A stretch of DNA of 64,000 bases. It comes from Cohnella lupini. GTDB lineage: Bacteria; Bacillota; Bacilli; Paenibacillales; Paenibacillaceae. The position numbers were made by a program, and so were the translations under genes. Within the stretch, counting starts at the first letter, position 1. Each line of letters begins with the position of its first letter. Shown here piece after piece: positions 43,680 through 53,027 of this stretch. The stretch is taken from the NCBI RefSeq assembly GCF_003386205.1, contig NZ_QRDY01000004.1, positions 248,001 to 312,000 on the forward strand, written 5' to 3'. Below the pieces are notes generated by a model. The model saw nothing but the letters and a program-made list of their open reading frames with translations. It was not told the DNA's origin and searched no databases.

Positions 43680-44984
43680 CTATATCGGAAAAGTAATCAA
43701 TACCTGAGTGCCCATAGACAGCTTGCTTTCCACCCGGATTTTGCCTCCGTGACTCTCCACGATCCATTTGGCGATGGCGAGTCCCAATCCCGTTCCGCCC
43801 TCTTGGCGCGTCCGCGATTTGTCGCCGCGGTAGAACCGGTCGAACACGTGCGGCAAGCTCTCGGGGGCGATGCCGATTCCGGTATCCTCCACTTCGAGAT
43901 GCACGGAATGGGCCAGCTTGCGGCAAACGACGCGGATAACGCCGCCTTCCTGCGTATATTTGATCGCATTGTCGAGCACGGTTATCAACAGCTGATGCAG
44001 ACGTTCCTCATCCGCGTTCATGGGGACGGAGTCGTCTATTTCGGCGTGTAAAATCACGTCCTTAACCTCCGCGAGCATCTGCATTTTGTTCACGCTCTCT
44101 TGGACTATCCGATCGAATCGGACAGGCTTCAGCTCGAGCTCCAGTTGGTTGGAATCTGAACGTGCTAGCGTAAGCAAGCCGCCGACCAGCTTGCTCATCC
44201 GCCGGGCTTCCTGCAAAACGGTGGAAATATGCTTGCTGTCCTGTTCGACCGTATGATCGGGGTGGCGAAGCAGAAGCTCCGTATGCGCTTGAATGACCGA
44301 TAATGGAGTCCGCAGCTCGTGCGAGGCGTCGGATACGAACTGCTGCTGCTTGTCGAGGGAAACCCGGATCGGAATAAGAGCTCGGTTAGCTAAGTAATAA
44401 CCGGCGGCGACGGCGACGAGAAGTCCAACGAAACCGCCGAATAGCAAAATGTTGCGCAGCCTGTTCAGCATGCCGATCTCGGCCGAAACATTGCTTAGAA
44501 GCTGTTGAGTCGTGATCTGGTAAGACGTTCCGTCCGTTCCCGTCAACACCGGAATGTCCGGATTGCGCACGTTCAGAACCCGGTAATACTGATTGCCGAC
44601 CTTGACGGTTTCCGGCTCATCGCCGAACCGTTGCGGCTCCAGCTGCTTATAATGCTTTTCGCTGAACTCGGAGCTCCCTATCATCGGAACCGGCTGGTCA
44701 TCCTTCGTCCAGAACAATTGGATGATCGGCCGATCCATCTGTCCCATCCGGAAGACGAGCGATTTCTGCGCGGGCATGGTCAGCGTTGCTCCCGAGCTAA
44801 TGCCCGAGACGGCGGGAACGGCGGTCATCATCGTCATTTCCTTCTGGTTGTTAATCGACAGATCGATCTGCGCAAACAGCATCTGCTTCATGATCAAATA
44901 CGCGGATAAATTTAACGAGATTAAAATAACGGAAAGAACGGCCGCGTTGCGGATCGTCAGTTGGGTACGGATACGGTTGAACAT
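43680..44984 (-). CDS. Sensor histidine kinase (EnvZ/PhoR class)
   Basis: A 434-residue kinase. Helix 1 at about 13-33, an extracytoplasmic sensor to about 175, helix 2 at about 178-200, then the dimerisation domain with His222 (SDASHELRTPLSVI) and ATPase boxes (VLDNAIKYT; VEDTGIGIAPE; RQEGGTGLGLAIAK). ATG 44984 overlaps the regulator stop as TGATG, and GAAGGAG lies nine bases upstream; the longer frame is rejected. Partner of the adjacent regulator. Its proximity to the ABC efflux operon suggests an envelope or metal signal. Confidence 0.93.
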   Translation of the reverse strand: MFNRIRTQLTIRNAAVLSVILISLNLSAYLIMKQMLFAQIDLSINNQKEMTMMTAVPAVSGISSGATLTMPAQKSLVFRMGQMDRPIIQLFWTKDDQPVPMIGSSEFSEKHYKQLEPQRFGDEPETVKVGNQYYRVLNVRNPDIPVLTGTDGTSYQITTQQLLSNVSAEIGMLNRLRNILLFGGFVGLLVAVAAGYYLANRALIPIRVSLDKQQQFVSDASHELRTPLSVIQAHTELLLRHPDHTVEQDSKHISTVLQEARRMSKLVGGLLTLARSDSNQLELELKPVRFDRIVQESVNKMQMLAEVKDVILHAEIDDSVPMNADEERLHQLLITVLDNAIKYTQEGGVIRVVCRKLAHSVHLEVEDTGIGIAPESLPHVFDRFYRGDKSRTRQEGGTGLGLAIAKWIVESHGGKIRVESKLSMGTQVLITFPI

Positions 44985-45661
44985 CAGCACTTCTCCTTCA
45001 GCATATAGCCGACTCCTCGAACGGTATGAATATAGCGCTCGCACCCGTACGGGGCGAGCTTCTTGCGCAGGTAATGGACATATACGTCCACCACGCCTAT
45101 GCCCGCCTCCGAATCGATTCCCCATACCCGGTCAAGCAGCTGCTCCTTGGTCAGAATTTGCTCGCGGTTAAGCAGCAGGAATTCCATCAGCTCGAATTCT
45201 TTCATCGTGAGCTTCAATACTTCTCCGTTCGCGTATCCTTCCATGGATTGGCATTTTACGGACAGTTGCCCGTAATTCAGCTCGCCGTCCGGCGCGCCTT
45301 GGGACAACCGGCGCAATAATACCCTAATGCGGGCCAACAGCTCCGGCGAGGCGAACGGCTTCACCAAATAATCGTCTGCGCCTAAATCCAGCCCCTTAAC
45401 CCGATCCTCCACGCTATCGCGTGCCGTAAGCAACAAGATCGGTTTCGCGTTCCCTTCCGCTCTCAGCTCGGATAGAACCGATAAACCGTTCATTCCGGGA
45501 AGCATGATATCCAGAATGATCAGATCGTGAACCGATTGTTGGGCCAAGTACAAGCCGTCCAATCCGTTATCGGCCTCGTCTACCTGATAAGCTTCTTCCT
45601 TAAGAAGCGTCGAGACGGCATCCAGCAACGGTCGATCGTCCTCCACCACAAGTATTCTCAA
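44984..45661 (-). CDS. OmpR family response regulator
   Basis: A 225-residue regulator. Receiver domain with Asp51 (LIILDIMLPG), VVEDDR acidic pocket and KPFAS; winged-helix output at about 130-222 (LTMKEFELMEFLLLNREQ; VYVHYLRKKL). TTG 45661 with GAAGGGG upstream is the start. Translationally coupled to the kinase. Possible targets are the neighbouring ABC operon and Rieske gene, but no shared site was identified. Confidence 0.93.
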   Translation of the reverse strand: MRILVVEDDRPLLDAVSTLLKEEAYQVDEADNGLDGLYLAQQSVHDLIILDIMLPGMNGLSVLSELRAEGNAKPILLLTARDSVEDRVKGLDLGADDYLVKPFASPELLARIRVLLRRLSQGAPDGELNYGQLSVKCQSMEGYANGEVLKLTMKEFELMEFLLLNREQILTKEQLLDRVWGIDSEAGIGVVDVYVHYLRKKLAPYGCERYIHTVRGVGYMLKEKC

Positions 45662-45767
45662 TGGGTTTGCCCCTTCGTTCAGGTTCGTTCATTATGTAGA
45701 CTGCACCCCATTGTAAATCACGAACCTTAACGAATACTTAGAAGACGGTAAGCGCGGCCTTAAAATA

Positions 45768-45884
45768 AAAAAGAAGACCCCTCTATTGGCGATCTTCCAA
45801 AAATTCCTCACTGACATGAGGTCCGTTATTCGTCGGCTAAGCACAGCTTCCTACAACTCGAGGGACTTAGGCCCCGTTATTGTA
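45768..45884 (-). ncRNA. Candidate structured RNA, 6S-like layout
   Basis: On the minus strand an extended -10 promoter TGGTACAAT ends at 45879, so a transcript would begin near 45872. It would run about 105 bases and end in TCTTCTTTTTTATTTT. The ends pair (AAG-CCCUC near the 5' end with GAGGGG-CUU at the 3' end), a hairpin CCUCA-UGUCAG-UGAGG sits in the middle, and AAGC-UGU-GCUU lies on the 5' side. Long closed rods of this kind resemble Firmicute 6S RNA in outline. I cannot confirm family membership, and no reading frame explains the segment. Confidence 0.35.
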
Positions 45885-45919
45885 CCATGGTCGTTACTTC
45901 ATTTATTGGGAATTTGCCC

Positions 45920-46238
45920 ACCAAGGCGAGAGTTACCCGGGTTGGACGGCTAACTACGCTCGGATCGCATCCCACCGCGAAAATTACCCGGTTTGGACGG
46001 CTAACTACGCTCGGATCGCATCCCACCGCGAAAATTACCCGGTTTGGACGAGTAACTCCGCTCGGATTGCCCACCACGGCGAAAATTACCCGGTTTGGAC
46101 GAGTAACTACGCTCGGATCGCATCCCACGGTGAGAATTACCCGGTTTGGACGGCTAACTACGCTCGGATTGCCTCGCACGGCGAGAATTACCCGGTTTGG
46201 ACGGGTAACTACGCTCGGATTGCCCACCTCGGCGAGAA
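45920..46238. repeat. 51-bp tandem array, family C, about six copies
   Basis: Six units, each with ACCCGGTTTGGACG, CTACGCTCGGAT and a variable GCCCACC/GCATCCCAC end. No strong conserved hairpin was found, unlike families A, B and D. It lies downstream of the Rieske gene, whose last codons adjoin it. Long frames on both strands through the array are by-products of the 51-base period. Confidence 0.88.
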
Positions 46239-46254
46239 GATTTATTATAGGGCT

Positions 46255-46809
46255 CTACACCCGTTTCAACGGAGATGCAATATCTATGTAAACGAAGCCG
46301 CCGGATAGGATGGGTTCGTAAGTATCCAAGCCTTGAGTGACCACTCCGATGGCGTTACCCGATTTGTCGAATTCGGCGCCATGGCATGGGCATAGGAAGT
46401 ACAGTTCTTTTTTCCCGGCCGGCGGCGGCTCTTTCAGGGGTTCGACGTTGCAGCCCAAATGGGTACATGACGGCGACAGAATAAGAAGCTCTCCCTGGGC
46501 GCTTCTCGTTACGTATACGAATCCTCGTTTTGCGGTCGCTACCCAAGCGTCCTGAATCGTTGCCGTATATTTAATTTTCTCGAAGCCTTGAATGGCGTTC
46601 AGCGTAACGGATTCGCCGACTTTAACGATATTCCCCGGCATTCCCGCAACCTTCGGAGGGGCATGCCGTTGTCGTTCTTTCACCCGCGAGGCGCCGTAAT
46701 AGATCATTCCCGCGCTGCTAAGCAATACTCCCGCTACTCCCAATGCCACTTTGGCCGACGAGCTCAAGAACGCTCTTCTCGTAATCTTTTTCGGCAAACG
46801 TTCGTTCAT
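46255..46809 (-). CDS. Rieske [2Fe-2S] protein with Tat signal
   Basis: A 184-residue electron-transfer protein. ITRRAFLSS at residues 9-17 is a twin-arginine signal, followed by a single helix that may stay as anchor. The cluster ligands are in CTHLGC and CPCHG, the standard pair of boxes with a disulfide-forming Cys in each. It resembles QcrA-type subunits of menaquinol-cytochrome c reductase, but no cytochrome b or c genes adjoin, so the partner is elsewhere or it acts alone. Confidence 0.9.
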   Translation of the reverse strand: MNERLPKKITRRAFLSSSAKVALGVAGVLLSSAGMIYYGASRVKERQRHAPPKVAGMPGNIVKVGESVTLNAIQGFEKIKYTATIQDAWVATAKRGFVYVTRSAQGELLILSPSCTHLGCNVEPLKEPPPAGKKELYFLCPCHGAEFDKSGNAIGVVTQGLDTYEPILSGGFVYIDIASPLKRV

Positions 46810-46880
46810 TCGCCTACGCCTCCCGGAGGATTGTCGTCAATCGGTTCACTTCCTTAGTTTATTATATAGGTAAATATAAA

Positions 46881-46906
46881 GACCCGTCGGATTATTCCGA
46901 CGGGTC
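46881..46906 (-). terminator. Terminator of the beta-helix protein gene
   Basis: GACCCGTCGGA and TCCGACGGGTC, an 11-bp stem with a four-base loop, followed on the minus strand by TTTATATTT. It lies 20 bases after the stop. Confidence 0.85.
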
Positions 46907-46926
46907 CTCCTCTTCCGGGCGTCCGG

Positions 46927-49581
46927 CTACTCCCCGTAGAGAATACGCGCATCTCCCCAATCGGCATGATCCCAATCTCCGCCTGCAATGCCATTGGTGA
47001 CGATTAGCTTCAGCTCGTTAACTCCGTTAATGTCCAGATCGACGAGCTGCGTTTCCGAAGTCGCGGTCATAACGCCGCTGTCGAATGCTTTGGCGCCGTC
47101 CAGCCATACTTCGAAGCTTACTTCTCCGTTGCCGTAAGTCTCGTCGTCGACGCCGACGGCCGATTGGAATCGGCTATATTCGCCGCCTAACGTGTATACG
47201 ATCGTCGATGCGGCATGGGTTCCCAACCCTTTCGCGTACACGACCTCGTTCAGCGTGATCGGCTTTCCGTCCGTCGATTTGTCTCTTTGCACGTTGCCCC
47301 AGCCTGCTACGCCGATATCCCACGAGTAGTCGCTTAGATATACGGTCGGCGACGATGGAGGAGCCAGCACGGCAACGACATCGTTGCTTGCATCCGAGCG
47401 ATTGCCCGCCGCGTCGTACGCCTTCGCCGTGAAGGTGCTTGCCGTACCCGGAATGAGACCCGCTGCCGTGTACGAAGTCGCGTTCGCGCCTGAAGTCGTT
47501 CCGACCAAGGCTCCATTACGGAATACTTCGTAACCGACAACCGCCTTGTTGTCCGTGGATGCCGTCCACGTCAAGCTTGCGCTAGTTCCGGTGACGGAAG
47601 CGACCGTCAGGCTCGCAGGGGCCGTAGGCGCCGACGAATCCGGTAATTCGGTCGTTACGCTAAGAGCTGCGCTTGGCTCCGAAACGTTGCCCGCGGCATC
47701 TCGCGCGCGGAGCGTAAAGACGTAAGTCGTGCTAGCCGTCAATCCTTTGACGGTCAGCGTAATTTCGCCGGGAGCCGTAGAGCCTACGAGCGTTCCGTCC
47801 TTGTAAACATCATAGCTAACGACTCCTACGTTATCGGAGGCGGGAGACCATACTAGCTCGACCGTCTCGTCCGTCTGCGACGGAGAAGCAAGGTTCGTCG
47901 GCACGTTCGGTTTCTTCGTATCGGGAAGTCCCGGACTTACCAGAATGATTTTCTCCTTCAGATCGGAACGACCTTCGTTATCCCATACGACGAGCGTCAC
48001 CCGGTAGATACCGGCCTTATCGTAGACGTACGTCGGTTTGGAAGACGCGCTTGGAAGGCCGGCGCCGAAGTCCCATAAATAATTGACGATCGTCCCGTTA
48101 TCGGTAGAGGTGCTGACGAACGTAACCGGCTCCCCTACGCGTACGAGAAGAGGATTCGTAAACCCGGCCTTCGGCTTCGGATTCGAGAAACCGCGCGAGA
48201 CCGGCTGAGCGTTATTGCCGTTGCGATAGACGAGATTCCCCGACCACTCCAGATGCTGGGCGGCCGTCGGATAAGGATCCATCGTTACGTCCTTATTGCC
48301 GTAAATGATATTGTTCGTAAAGCTCAGCCGGTCGACTCCCGTAGCTCCCGTAATCTCGATCGCCTTTCTTCCGTTATTGACGATGAGATTACTATCGAAG
48401 GAAAGATTCTGGGAGTCGCCATGAATACGAACGGCATTTCCTTCATAGCCCGGATAAGCCGCTTTCGGATTGCCGAGCTGAGTGTTCGTAAAGCTGTTTT
48501 TATAGAAATACTGGAACTGCTCGATCTCGCCGGAGCCCGCGCCTTGCAGCTGCATGCCCCACATGACCATGTTTTTGACGACGTTGTAGCCCCATAATTG
48601 GTGGCCAGTGCCCGGCGATTGTTGAATGCCGACCTGTTGACCTCCGTCGACCACGTTATCCGTAGTCACCGCATTGTCCGCCATGATCTCGAGACCGATC
48701 GAGCCGACTCTGCCGTCCGTCGGGTGTACGACGTTGCGGCGAACCGCGATGTTCTTCGAACGAACGGCGCTGATCCAGAAATCGACTTCGTTATCCTCGA
48801 TGATGGAATTGTCGGTATTCGTATGAAGCTCGATGGACAAGCCGTGTTCCTTCAAGCCCGTACCCGTGATTTTATTGGATCTCACGATCGCGCCGGAGCT
48901 TCCGTCGTTAACGAGAATGCCTCCGCGACCGGTATTGGAGATGACGTTCCGCTCGACGGTGACGTTTTTCGAATCCCATCCCGCGCGGACCCCTGCCCCC
49001 CAGATCGAGCCTATCCCGATATTGGAGATGTTATTATCCGAAATCTTTACGTTCTCCGAACCGATAACGTATAGAGCATGAGGACCGAAGCCTTCCACGG
49101 CAGCGAAATCCTTGACCTTAAGTCCGCTCATCGAATTGTGGCCGCCTCCTTCCGAGACGACAGCCGACATGGCTAACAGGCTGTTATTGCCATCCAAAGT
49201 CATATTCTTGATCGTTGCGTTCGTTACGTCGTGAAAATAAAACATGTAGGTTTCCGGATTGTCCGAGTATTTAACGATGGTGTTGTCGCGCGATGCCCCT
49301 TGGATCGTAACGCCGGTCTTGCCCTTTACGGTGCCGCCTAGGTAATACGTTCCATTCGGAATAAGTACCTTATCCCCTGCCGACGCGGCATCGATAGCCG
49401 CTTGAATGGCGGCTCTGTCGTCGAGCGCGTCCGTTCCGTTCGCCCCGTAATCGGCAACGGAAATGTTGGCGGCGGTTATGCTCGGCCCTGCTGCGGCTCC
49501 CGCCAAAGGACTTGCCGTCGCGACCATGATCAGTGACATGAACAAGCTGATGGTAGCCTTTCGGGATGGCTTGACCTTCAT
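46927..49581 (-). CDS. Secreted right-handed beta-helix protein with PKD, two FN3 and NPCBM modules
   Basis: An 884-residue exported multi-domain protein. Signal peptide about 1-30 (cleavage after GAAA). Residues about 35-480 form a pectate-lyase-like beta helix (SVADYGANGTDALDDRAAIQ start; repeated N-N-x-I turns). PKD about 482-555 (YLWDFG), FN3 about 560-650 and 655-745, NPCBM about 750-884 (YLSDYSWDIGVAGWG; GLGTHA). It should bind and cleave a plant or microbial polysaccharide outside the cell; the enzyme class is uncertain since catalytic residues of the helix were not identified. It stands alone. Confidence 0.88.
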   Translation of the reverse strand: MKVKPSRKATISLFMSLIMVATASPLAGAAAGPSITAANISVADYGANGTDALDDRAAIQAAIDAASAGDKVLIPNGTYYLGGTVKGKTGVTIQGASRDNTIVKYSDNPETYMFYFHDVTNATIKNMTLDGNNSLLAMSAVVSEGGGHNSMSGLKVKDFAAVEGFGPHALYVIGSENVKISDNNISNIGIGSIWGAGVRAGWDSKNVTVERNVISNTGRGGILVNDGSSGAIVRSNKITGTGLKEHGLSIELHTNTDNSIIEDNEVDFWISAVRSKNIAVRRNVVHPTDGRVGSIGLEIMADNAVTTDNVVDGGQQVGIQQSPGTGHQLWGYNVVKNMVMWGMQLQGAGSGEIEQFQYFYKNSFTNTQLGNPKAAYPGYEGNAVRIHGDSQNLSFDSNLIVNNGRKAIEITGATGVDRLSFTNNIIYGNKDVTMDPYPTAAQHLEWSGNLVYRNGNNAQPVSRGFSNPKPKAGFTNPLLVRVGEPVTFVSTSTDNGTIVNYLWDFGAGLPSASSKPTYVYDKAGIYRVTLVVWDNEGRSDLKEKIILVSPGLPDTKKPNVPTNLASPSQTDETVELVWSPASDNVGVVSYDVYKDGTLVGSTAPGEITLTVKGLTASTTYVFTLRARDAAGNVSEPSAALSVTTELPDSSAPTAPASLTVASVTGTSASLTWTASTDNKAVVGYEVFRNGALVGTTSGANATSYTAAGLIPGTASTFTAKAYDAAGNRSDASNDVVAVLAPPSSPTVYLSDYSWDIGVAGWGNVQRDKSTDGKPITLNEVVYAKGLGTHAASTIVYTLGGEYSRFQSAVGVDDETYGNGEVSFEVWLDGAKAFDSGVMTATSETQLVDLDINGVNELKLIVTNGIAGGDWDHADWGDARILYGE

Positions 49582-49811
49582 TCTTTAATTCATCTCCTCA
49601 CGCTGGATTGGTTAGGCTCTTGGGAGCCTACCTTCCTATCGTGCATGAAGGTTTGTTCGACCGTTACTATTCAAAGCACGAATCATTCGCGCGCAAGCTA
49701 TTACTTTTAATCATTGCTATGGATTTTACGAAAATACGGTCTCCCGGACATAACGAATAAGCGTACCTAATCGATACGCCTATCCTTCCGTCTATCATTT
49801 AGGGTACGGGT

Positions 49812-50513
49812 CTACAGAATCCGCCTTGTTCTTGCTTCAAGCGCGGCTTTGGCGTCTTCGCCTGCCAGCTTGGCGAAGATCGCCATGCCGTCGCTAAGGT
49901 TAGGCTTGCGGGTAACGTTATGCGCGTCGGTCGCCAACGTATGCGCGTTCCCCGTCTCGCATAGCCATTCCCCGAACTGGGCGGCTTCCGTTCCGAAATT
50001 CCCGACCAGGCTATCCGCCGAGACTTGCGTCCAGGCGCCTAGTTCGATTAACTTCAGCAACGTCTCGGGTTCTTCCCGGAAGAAGAAATGGCGTTCCGGG
50101 TGGGGAATAATCGGCGTGATGCCCTCATGAAGCAATCGCTCGAAGACTTCCGGCGTAAGATCGTCGTATTCCTGCCAACGTTGTTCGATGAGCAGGAACT
50201 TGGCCGGCGCGCCGAGATACGAGAAGCTGCGGCTGCGCATATGCTCTTCGACGAACGTTTTGCTTTCTATTCTTACCTCGTTGCCCGGATGCAGCCTAAT
50301 CGCGATTTCTTGGCGATCCAGCTCCCGCTGCAACTCTTCCATTTTACGAAGAACCGTATCGGTTCCCACTAAGTAAACTCCGTTAAAATGCGGAGTCACG
50401 ACAATATCGCGGGTTCCGTCTTCATAAGCTATGCGGGCCATCGCGACCGATTCCGCCAAGTCTTTCGCCCCGTCGTCTACCCCGTGCAGTATATGGCTAT
50501 GAATATCGATCAT
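49812..50513 (-). CDS. CpsB/CapC-type PHP tyrosine phosphatase
   Basis: A 233-residue manganese-dependent phosphatase. Begins MIDIHSHILHGVDDG with the paired His/Asp metal site; VVTPHF, GNEVRI, PHPERH and ATDAHN supply the other PHP ligands. Relatives dephosphorylate the tyrosine kinase that controls capsule export (B. subtilis YwqE/PtpZ). ATG 50513 lies after GGGGAAACCGGA; the long upstream frame to 50744 is the antisense-like overlap with the DUF2264 gene and is rejected. No kinase or capsule genes are next to it. Confidence 0.88.
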   Translation of the reverse strand: MIDIHSHILHGVDDGAKDLAESVAMARIAYEDGTRDIVVTPHFNGVYLVGTDTVLRKMEELQRELDRQEIAIRLHPGNEVRIESKTFVEEHMRSRSFSYLGAPAKFLLIEQRWQEYDDLTPEVFERLLHEGITPIIPHPERHFFFREEPETLLKLIELGAWTQVSADSLVGNFGTEAAQFGEWLCETGNAHTLATDAHNVTRKPNLSDGMAIFAKLAGEDAKAALEARTRRIL

Positions 50514-50611
50514 TCCGGTTTCCCCATTCCGTTTTCCCCCTATCTTATCAAAGCCCGGAACGCACGACAACCGCGGATTCGACATCCGCGGCCGTCTATC
50601 TTCCAAAATAT

Positions 50612-51763
50612 TCATCCGTATATGGCTTGATCCGGCGATCCCCCCGCGCCGCCCCATACTTGGCGAGACGTCCAATCCAGCGGATCGTCCGACCAGAACG
50701 GATCCGATTCCGACAAGCCGAGCGGCAGCAGCACCACTGCGCATAAGTAGAGGCTTCCCGTCGAAATATACCTCTCCCCAAGCTCCGGCTGGCTGCCGCT
50801 AAGTCCGATCCGCAACCAACCGTTTTCGTCGAAAGTACCTACCGGATCCATGCATCGACGGATGACGGCCGTTAACGCGCTTCGGGCTTGACCCGCAGGC
50901 AATCGATCCGGGAGCCGATGCTGGAGAGCCGATTGCGCCAACATTTGGAAGGCACCGCAACGATAGGCGATGGAACGTCCAAGCACGGGGAACGAGCCAT
51001 CCGGGGCAATCATTCTTTCCAATACGGCCGAATATCTCGTTGCCCTGCGCAAGACATGAGGATGCTGTTCTTTCCATCCGTCGTCGAGATCCTCCAGCGA
51101 ATCAAGGATGTCGACCAACATCGGTTGAATGACGAAGCTATTATAATAATCCCAATGGAAATCCGGACCGTCTCCGTATGCGCCGTCGCCTTTATACCAT
51201 TGCTCGTGCTGCTTTAAGGCAAAGTCGACCCTCATCGGATCCCAGTCGGAGCCCATGAAGCGCAAAGCGGTTTCGATCATCGCCGAGAACAGCAGCCAAT
51301 TGCTTAACGGAGGCTTGCGGTCCCGGGTAGAACGAAGCGCCGCCGCCACGTTGTTCCGTACTCGCTTGTCCAGCGGGTGCCAGAGAGCGCCGGGTGCCCG
51401 AAGAATGGCGTGCGCAAGGAAAGCCGTATCCACGATCGGTTGATGCCCTTCCGTGAAATTCATATAATCCGGCGACGTTTCGTCCGTCGCCGAATCGATC
51501 GCTTCTACTGCCCACGCTGCGAATTTCAGTCGCAACCGCTCCTCTTCGGGATCCTCCGCGCGGCGCTCCAGCCAAGGCGCGATCCCCGCAAGCAGCCTTC
51601 CCAGCGCTTCGAGATGTGAGTACTTCGCGCGCTCAACTGGGTCGCCCGCTTCTACCGGCATGACCGCCTTTAAGCTGCGGTTCGCCGCATGCTCCAACAC
51701 CGGCGCTGCCAATTTCACCAACGTATCCAGCCAATAACGACGATCGTTCTTTTCCGAGTTCAC
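50612..51763 (-). CDS. DUF2264 family protein
   Basis: A 383-residue alpha/alpha toroid protein. The family block NWLLFSAMIETALRFMG (154-170), HEQWYKGDGAYGDGPDFHWD and YYNSFVIQPMLVDI is clear. The family is widespread in Paenibacillus beside rhamnogalacturonan and uronide genes and is thought to be glycoside-hydrolase-like; the reaction is not established. GTG 51763 has GGGGGAG six bases upstream. Lacks a signal peptide. Confidence 0.85.
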   Translation of the reverse strand: MNSEKNDRRYWLDTLVKLAAPVLEHAANRSLKAVMPVEAGDPVERAKYSHLEALGRLLAGIAPWLERRAEDPEEERLRLKFAAWAVEAIDSATDETSPDYMNFTEGHQPIVDTAFLAHAILRAPGALWHPLDKRVRNNVAAALRSTRDRKPPLSNWLLFSAMIETALRFMGSDWDPMRVDFALKQHEQWYKGDGAYGDGPDFHWDYYNSFVIQPMLVDILDSLEDLDDGWKEQHPHVLRRATRYSAVLERMIAPDGSFPVLGRSIAYRCGAFQMLAQSALQHRLPDRLPAGQARSALTAVIRRCMDPVGTFDENGWLRIGLSGSQPELGERYISTGSLYLCAVVLLPLGLSESDPFWSDDPLDWTSRQVWGGAGGSPDQAIYG

Positions 51764-51856
51764 CGTTGCTCCCCCTTAACGTGTTTAACATGAATGACTG
51801 CGTCGTAGAATTTAGTTTCAATAGGTTCCCAAGAGTCGCCGGTTAGTCTGCATTCG

Positions 51857-52207
51857 CTAACATAGCACCTCGACGGTAAAGCCGCCCGGGGCTTTCACGT
51901 AAAATGTCCATCCATGAGATCTGACCGGCGACGCGACGTCGAAGCCGTCTTCCTTCAAGCGTCGATTAATCTCGTTAACCTTCTCTTCGTTTTCCTGCGC
52001 GAATCCGATATGAAAGGTTTTGGGATAATCGGCTTGAGCTCCCTTCATTAACGTCAGGACCAACCCCGAGTCGTCGAACATTGCCGCGAACGTGTTTTCC
52101 CGCTTATCGCCACCCGATTCTATCTTTCTTAAACCGAAATATTTGGCCAGAAAATCCCGGGCCGCTGCCACGTCGGTAACCGTAAGATTAAGATGGTTCA
52201 GCTTCAT
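51857..52207 (-). CDS. VOC family (glyoxalase-fold) protein
   Basis: A 116-residue single-fold protein: MKLNHLNLTVTDVAAARDF with the first metal His, a middle beta region, and TFYVKAPGGFTVEVLC with the late Glu. Such proteins act as small-molecule isomerases, dioxygenases or antibiotic-binding proteins. ATG 52207 is preceded by GAGGA at 12 bases; the frame extends further to 52318 without a better site. Confidence 0.82.
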   Translation of the reverse strand: MKLNHLNLTVTDVAAARDFLAKYFGLRKIESGGDKRENTFAAMFDDSGLVLTLMKGAQADYPKTFHIGFAQENEEKVNEINRRLKEDGFDVASPVRSHGWTFYVKAPGGFTVEVLC

Positions 52208-52360
52208 GATAGAACACGTCCTCTTCTTAAGAATTCTTTCTAAGTAAATCGTAGCACATAAATGCAATTGGTAACCTTTTCGTTGTTTGGCGCTATTTTC
52301 CCTCCCGGTATCCGTCACATTACATTAAGCTTTTGAAAACTTTCATTCCTATAATCATAA

Positions 52361-52398
52361 AAAAGGCGGCACAGGAACGAACTCCTGAACCGCCTTTT
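52361..52398 (-). terminator. Terminator of the inositol operon tail
   Basis: AAAAGGCGG and CCGCCTTTT around an inner AGGA/TCCT pairing; TTTTTT follows on the minus strand. It starts 25 bases after the HAD gene stop. Confidence 0.85.
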
Positions 52399-52422
52399 CT
52401 TATAACCATGGCTTTCCTAGCT

Positions 52423-52962
52423 TCAAGACACCTCTAACAAGCTTTCGTTAAGCCGATCTACCAATTCCAGCAAGTCCAGCGGTTCGCGTATCGTATGAAC
52501 GGGACGTTCGCTGTCATCGGCAGGGGTATGGGGATATCGTGAAGTCCAGCTTAGGAACACGCTTGTGATACCGAGCGCGTTCGCGCCTTTAATATCGCGG
52601 CTCAAGTTGTTGCCGACCATGACGATCCGGGAGTAATCCTGCTCGGTCAGCTCGATAGCTCCTGCCGCCGCTTTGAACATCCGCGGATTCGGCTTGGTAG
52701 CTTTAATATTTTCCGAATAGATCATAGCCGTGAAATAGTCGTAGAGTCCGTGTTGGTTGAACACGTTCTTGAACGATTGCGCGTCGCCGTCCGCGACCAG
52801 CACTAGCGTATATCCTCTTTCGTAGAGGGTTTTTACCATGACATCGGAGCCTGGAATAAGCCCCGCGCTAATTACGATGCCTTCCGCGTCCCGTATTTCC
52901 GTCTCTTCGTTAACGATCGTATCTCCGCTATCCAAGAAAACGATCAGCTTCTTCTCGCTCAT
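52423..52962 (-). CDS. HAD family hydrolase
   Basis: A 179-residue haloacid-dehalogenase-fold hydrolase. Motif I is FLDSGDTIV with nucleophile Asp10; the usual second Asp two residues on is Gly12, so general-acid chemistry may differ from typical phosphatases. Motif II/III regions are VADGDAQ and KPNPRMF, and VGNNLSRDI carries motif IV. It is 65 bases downstream of the LacI gene, a gap containing a fragment of the dispersed repeat, so it may be read through from the iol operon. Substrate unknown. Confidence 0.8.
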   Translation of the reverse strand: MSEKKLIVFLDSGDTIVNEETEIRDAEGIVISAGLIPGSDVMVKTLYERGYTLVLVADGDAQSFKNVFNQHGLYDYFTAMIYSENIKATKPNPRMFKAAAGAIELTEQDYSRIVMVGNNLSRDIKGANALGITSVFLSWTSRYPHTPADDSERPVHTIREPLDLLELVDRLNESLLEVS

Positions 52963-52988
52963 AACGTCGCCTCCATATATTGAATCAA

Positions 52989-53020
52989 GGTAAGTAGGAT
53001 GGTATTCATCGTTCTTCTAG
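52989..53020. repeat. Fragment of the dispersed ~195-bp element
   Basis: Matches the 5' end of the element at 29341 (GTAAGTAGGATGGTA-TCATCGTT) with only a few changes. It sits between the LacI and HAD genes. Confidence 0.55.
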
Positions 53021-53027
53021 CTCTCAT

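Noticed and set aside
44985..45125. 47-residue upstream extension of the OmpR-partner kinase
   Set aside because: It overlaps the regulator gene, and a proper ribosome site and coupled ATG exist at 44984.
45880..46308. Three overlapping frames across the family C array
   Set aside because: Open on several frames and both strands at once, as expected for repeats with a period divisible by three.
50514..50744. 77-residue upstream extension of the PHP phosphatase
   Set aside because: It overlaps the DUF2264 gene in another frame and lacks homology; MIDIHSHILHG is the normal N-terminus of the family.
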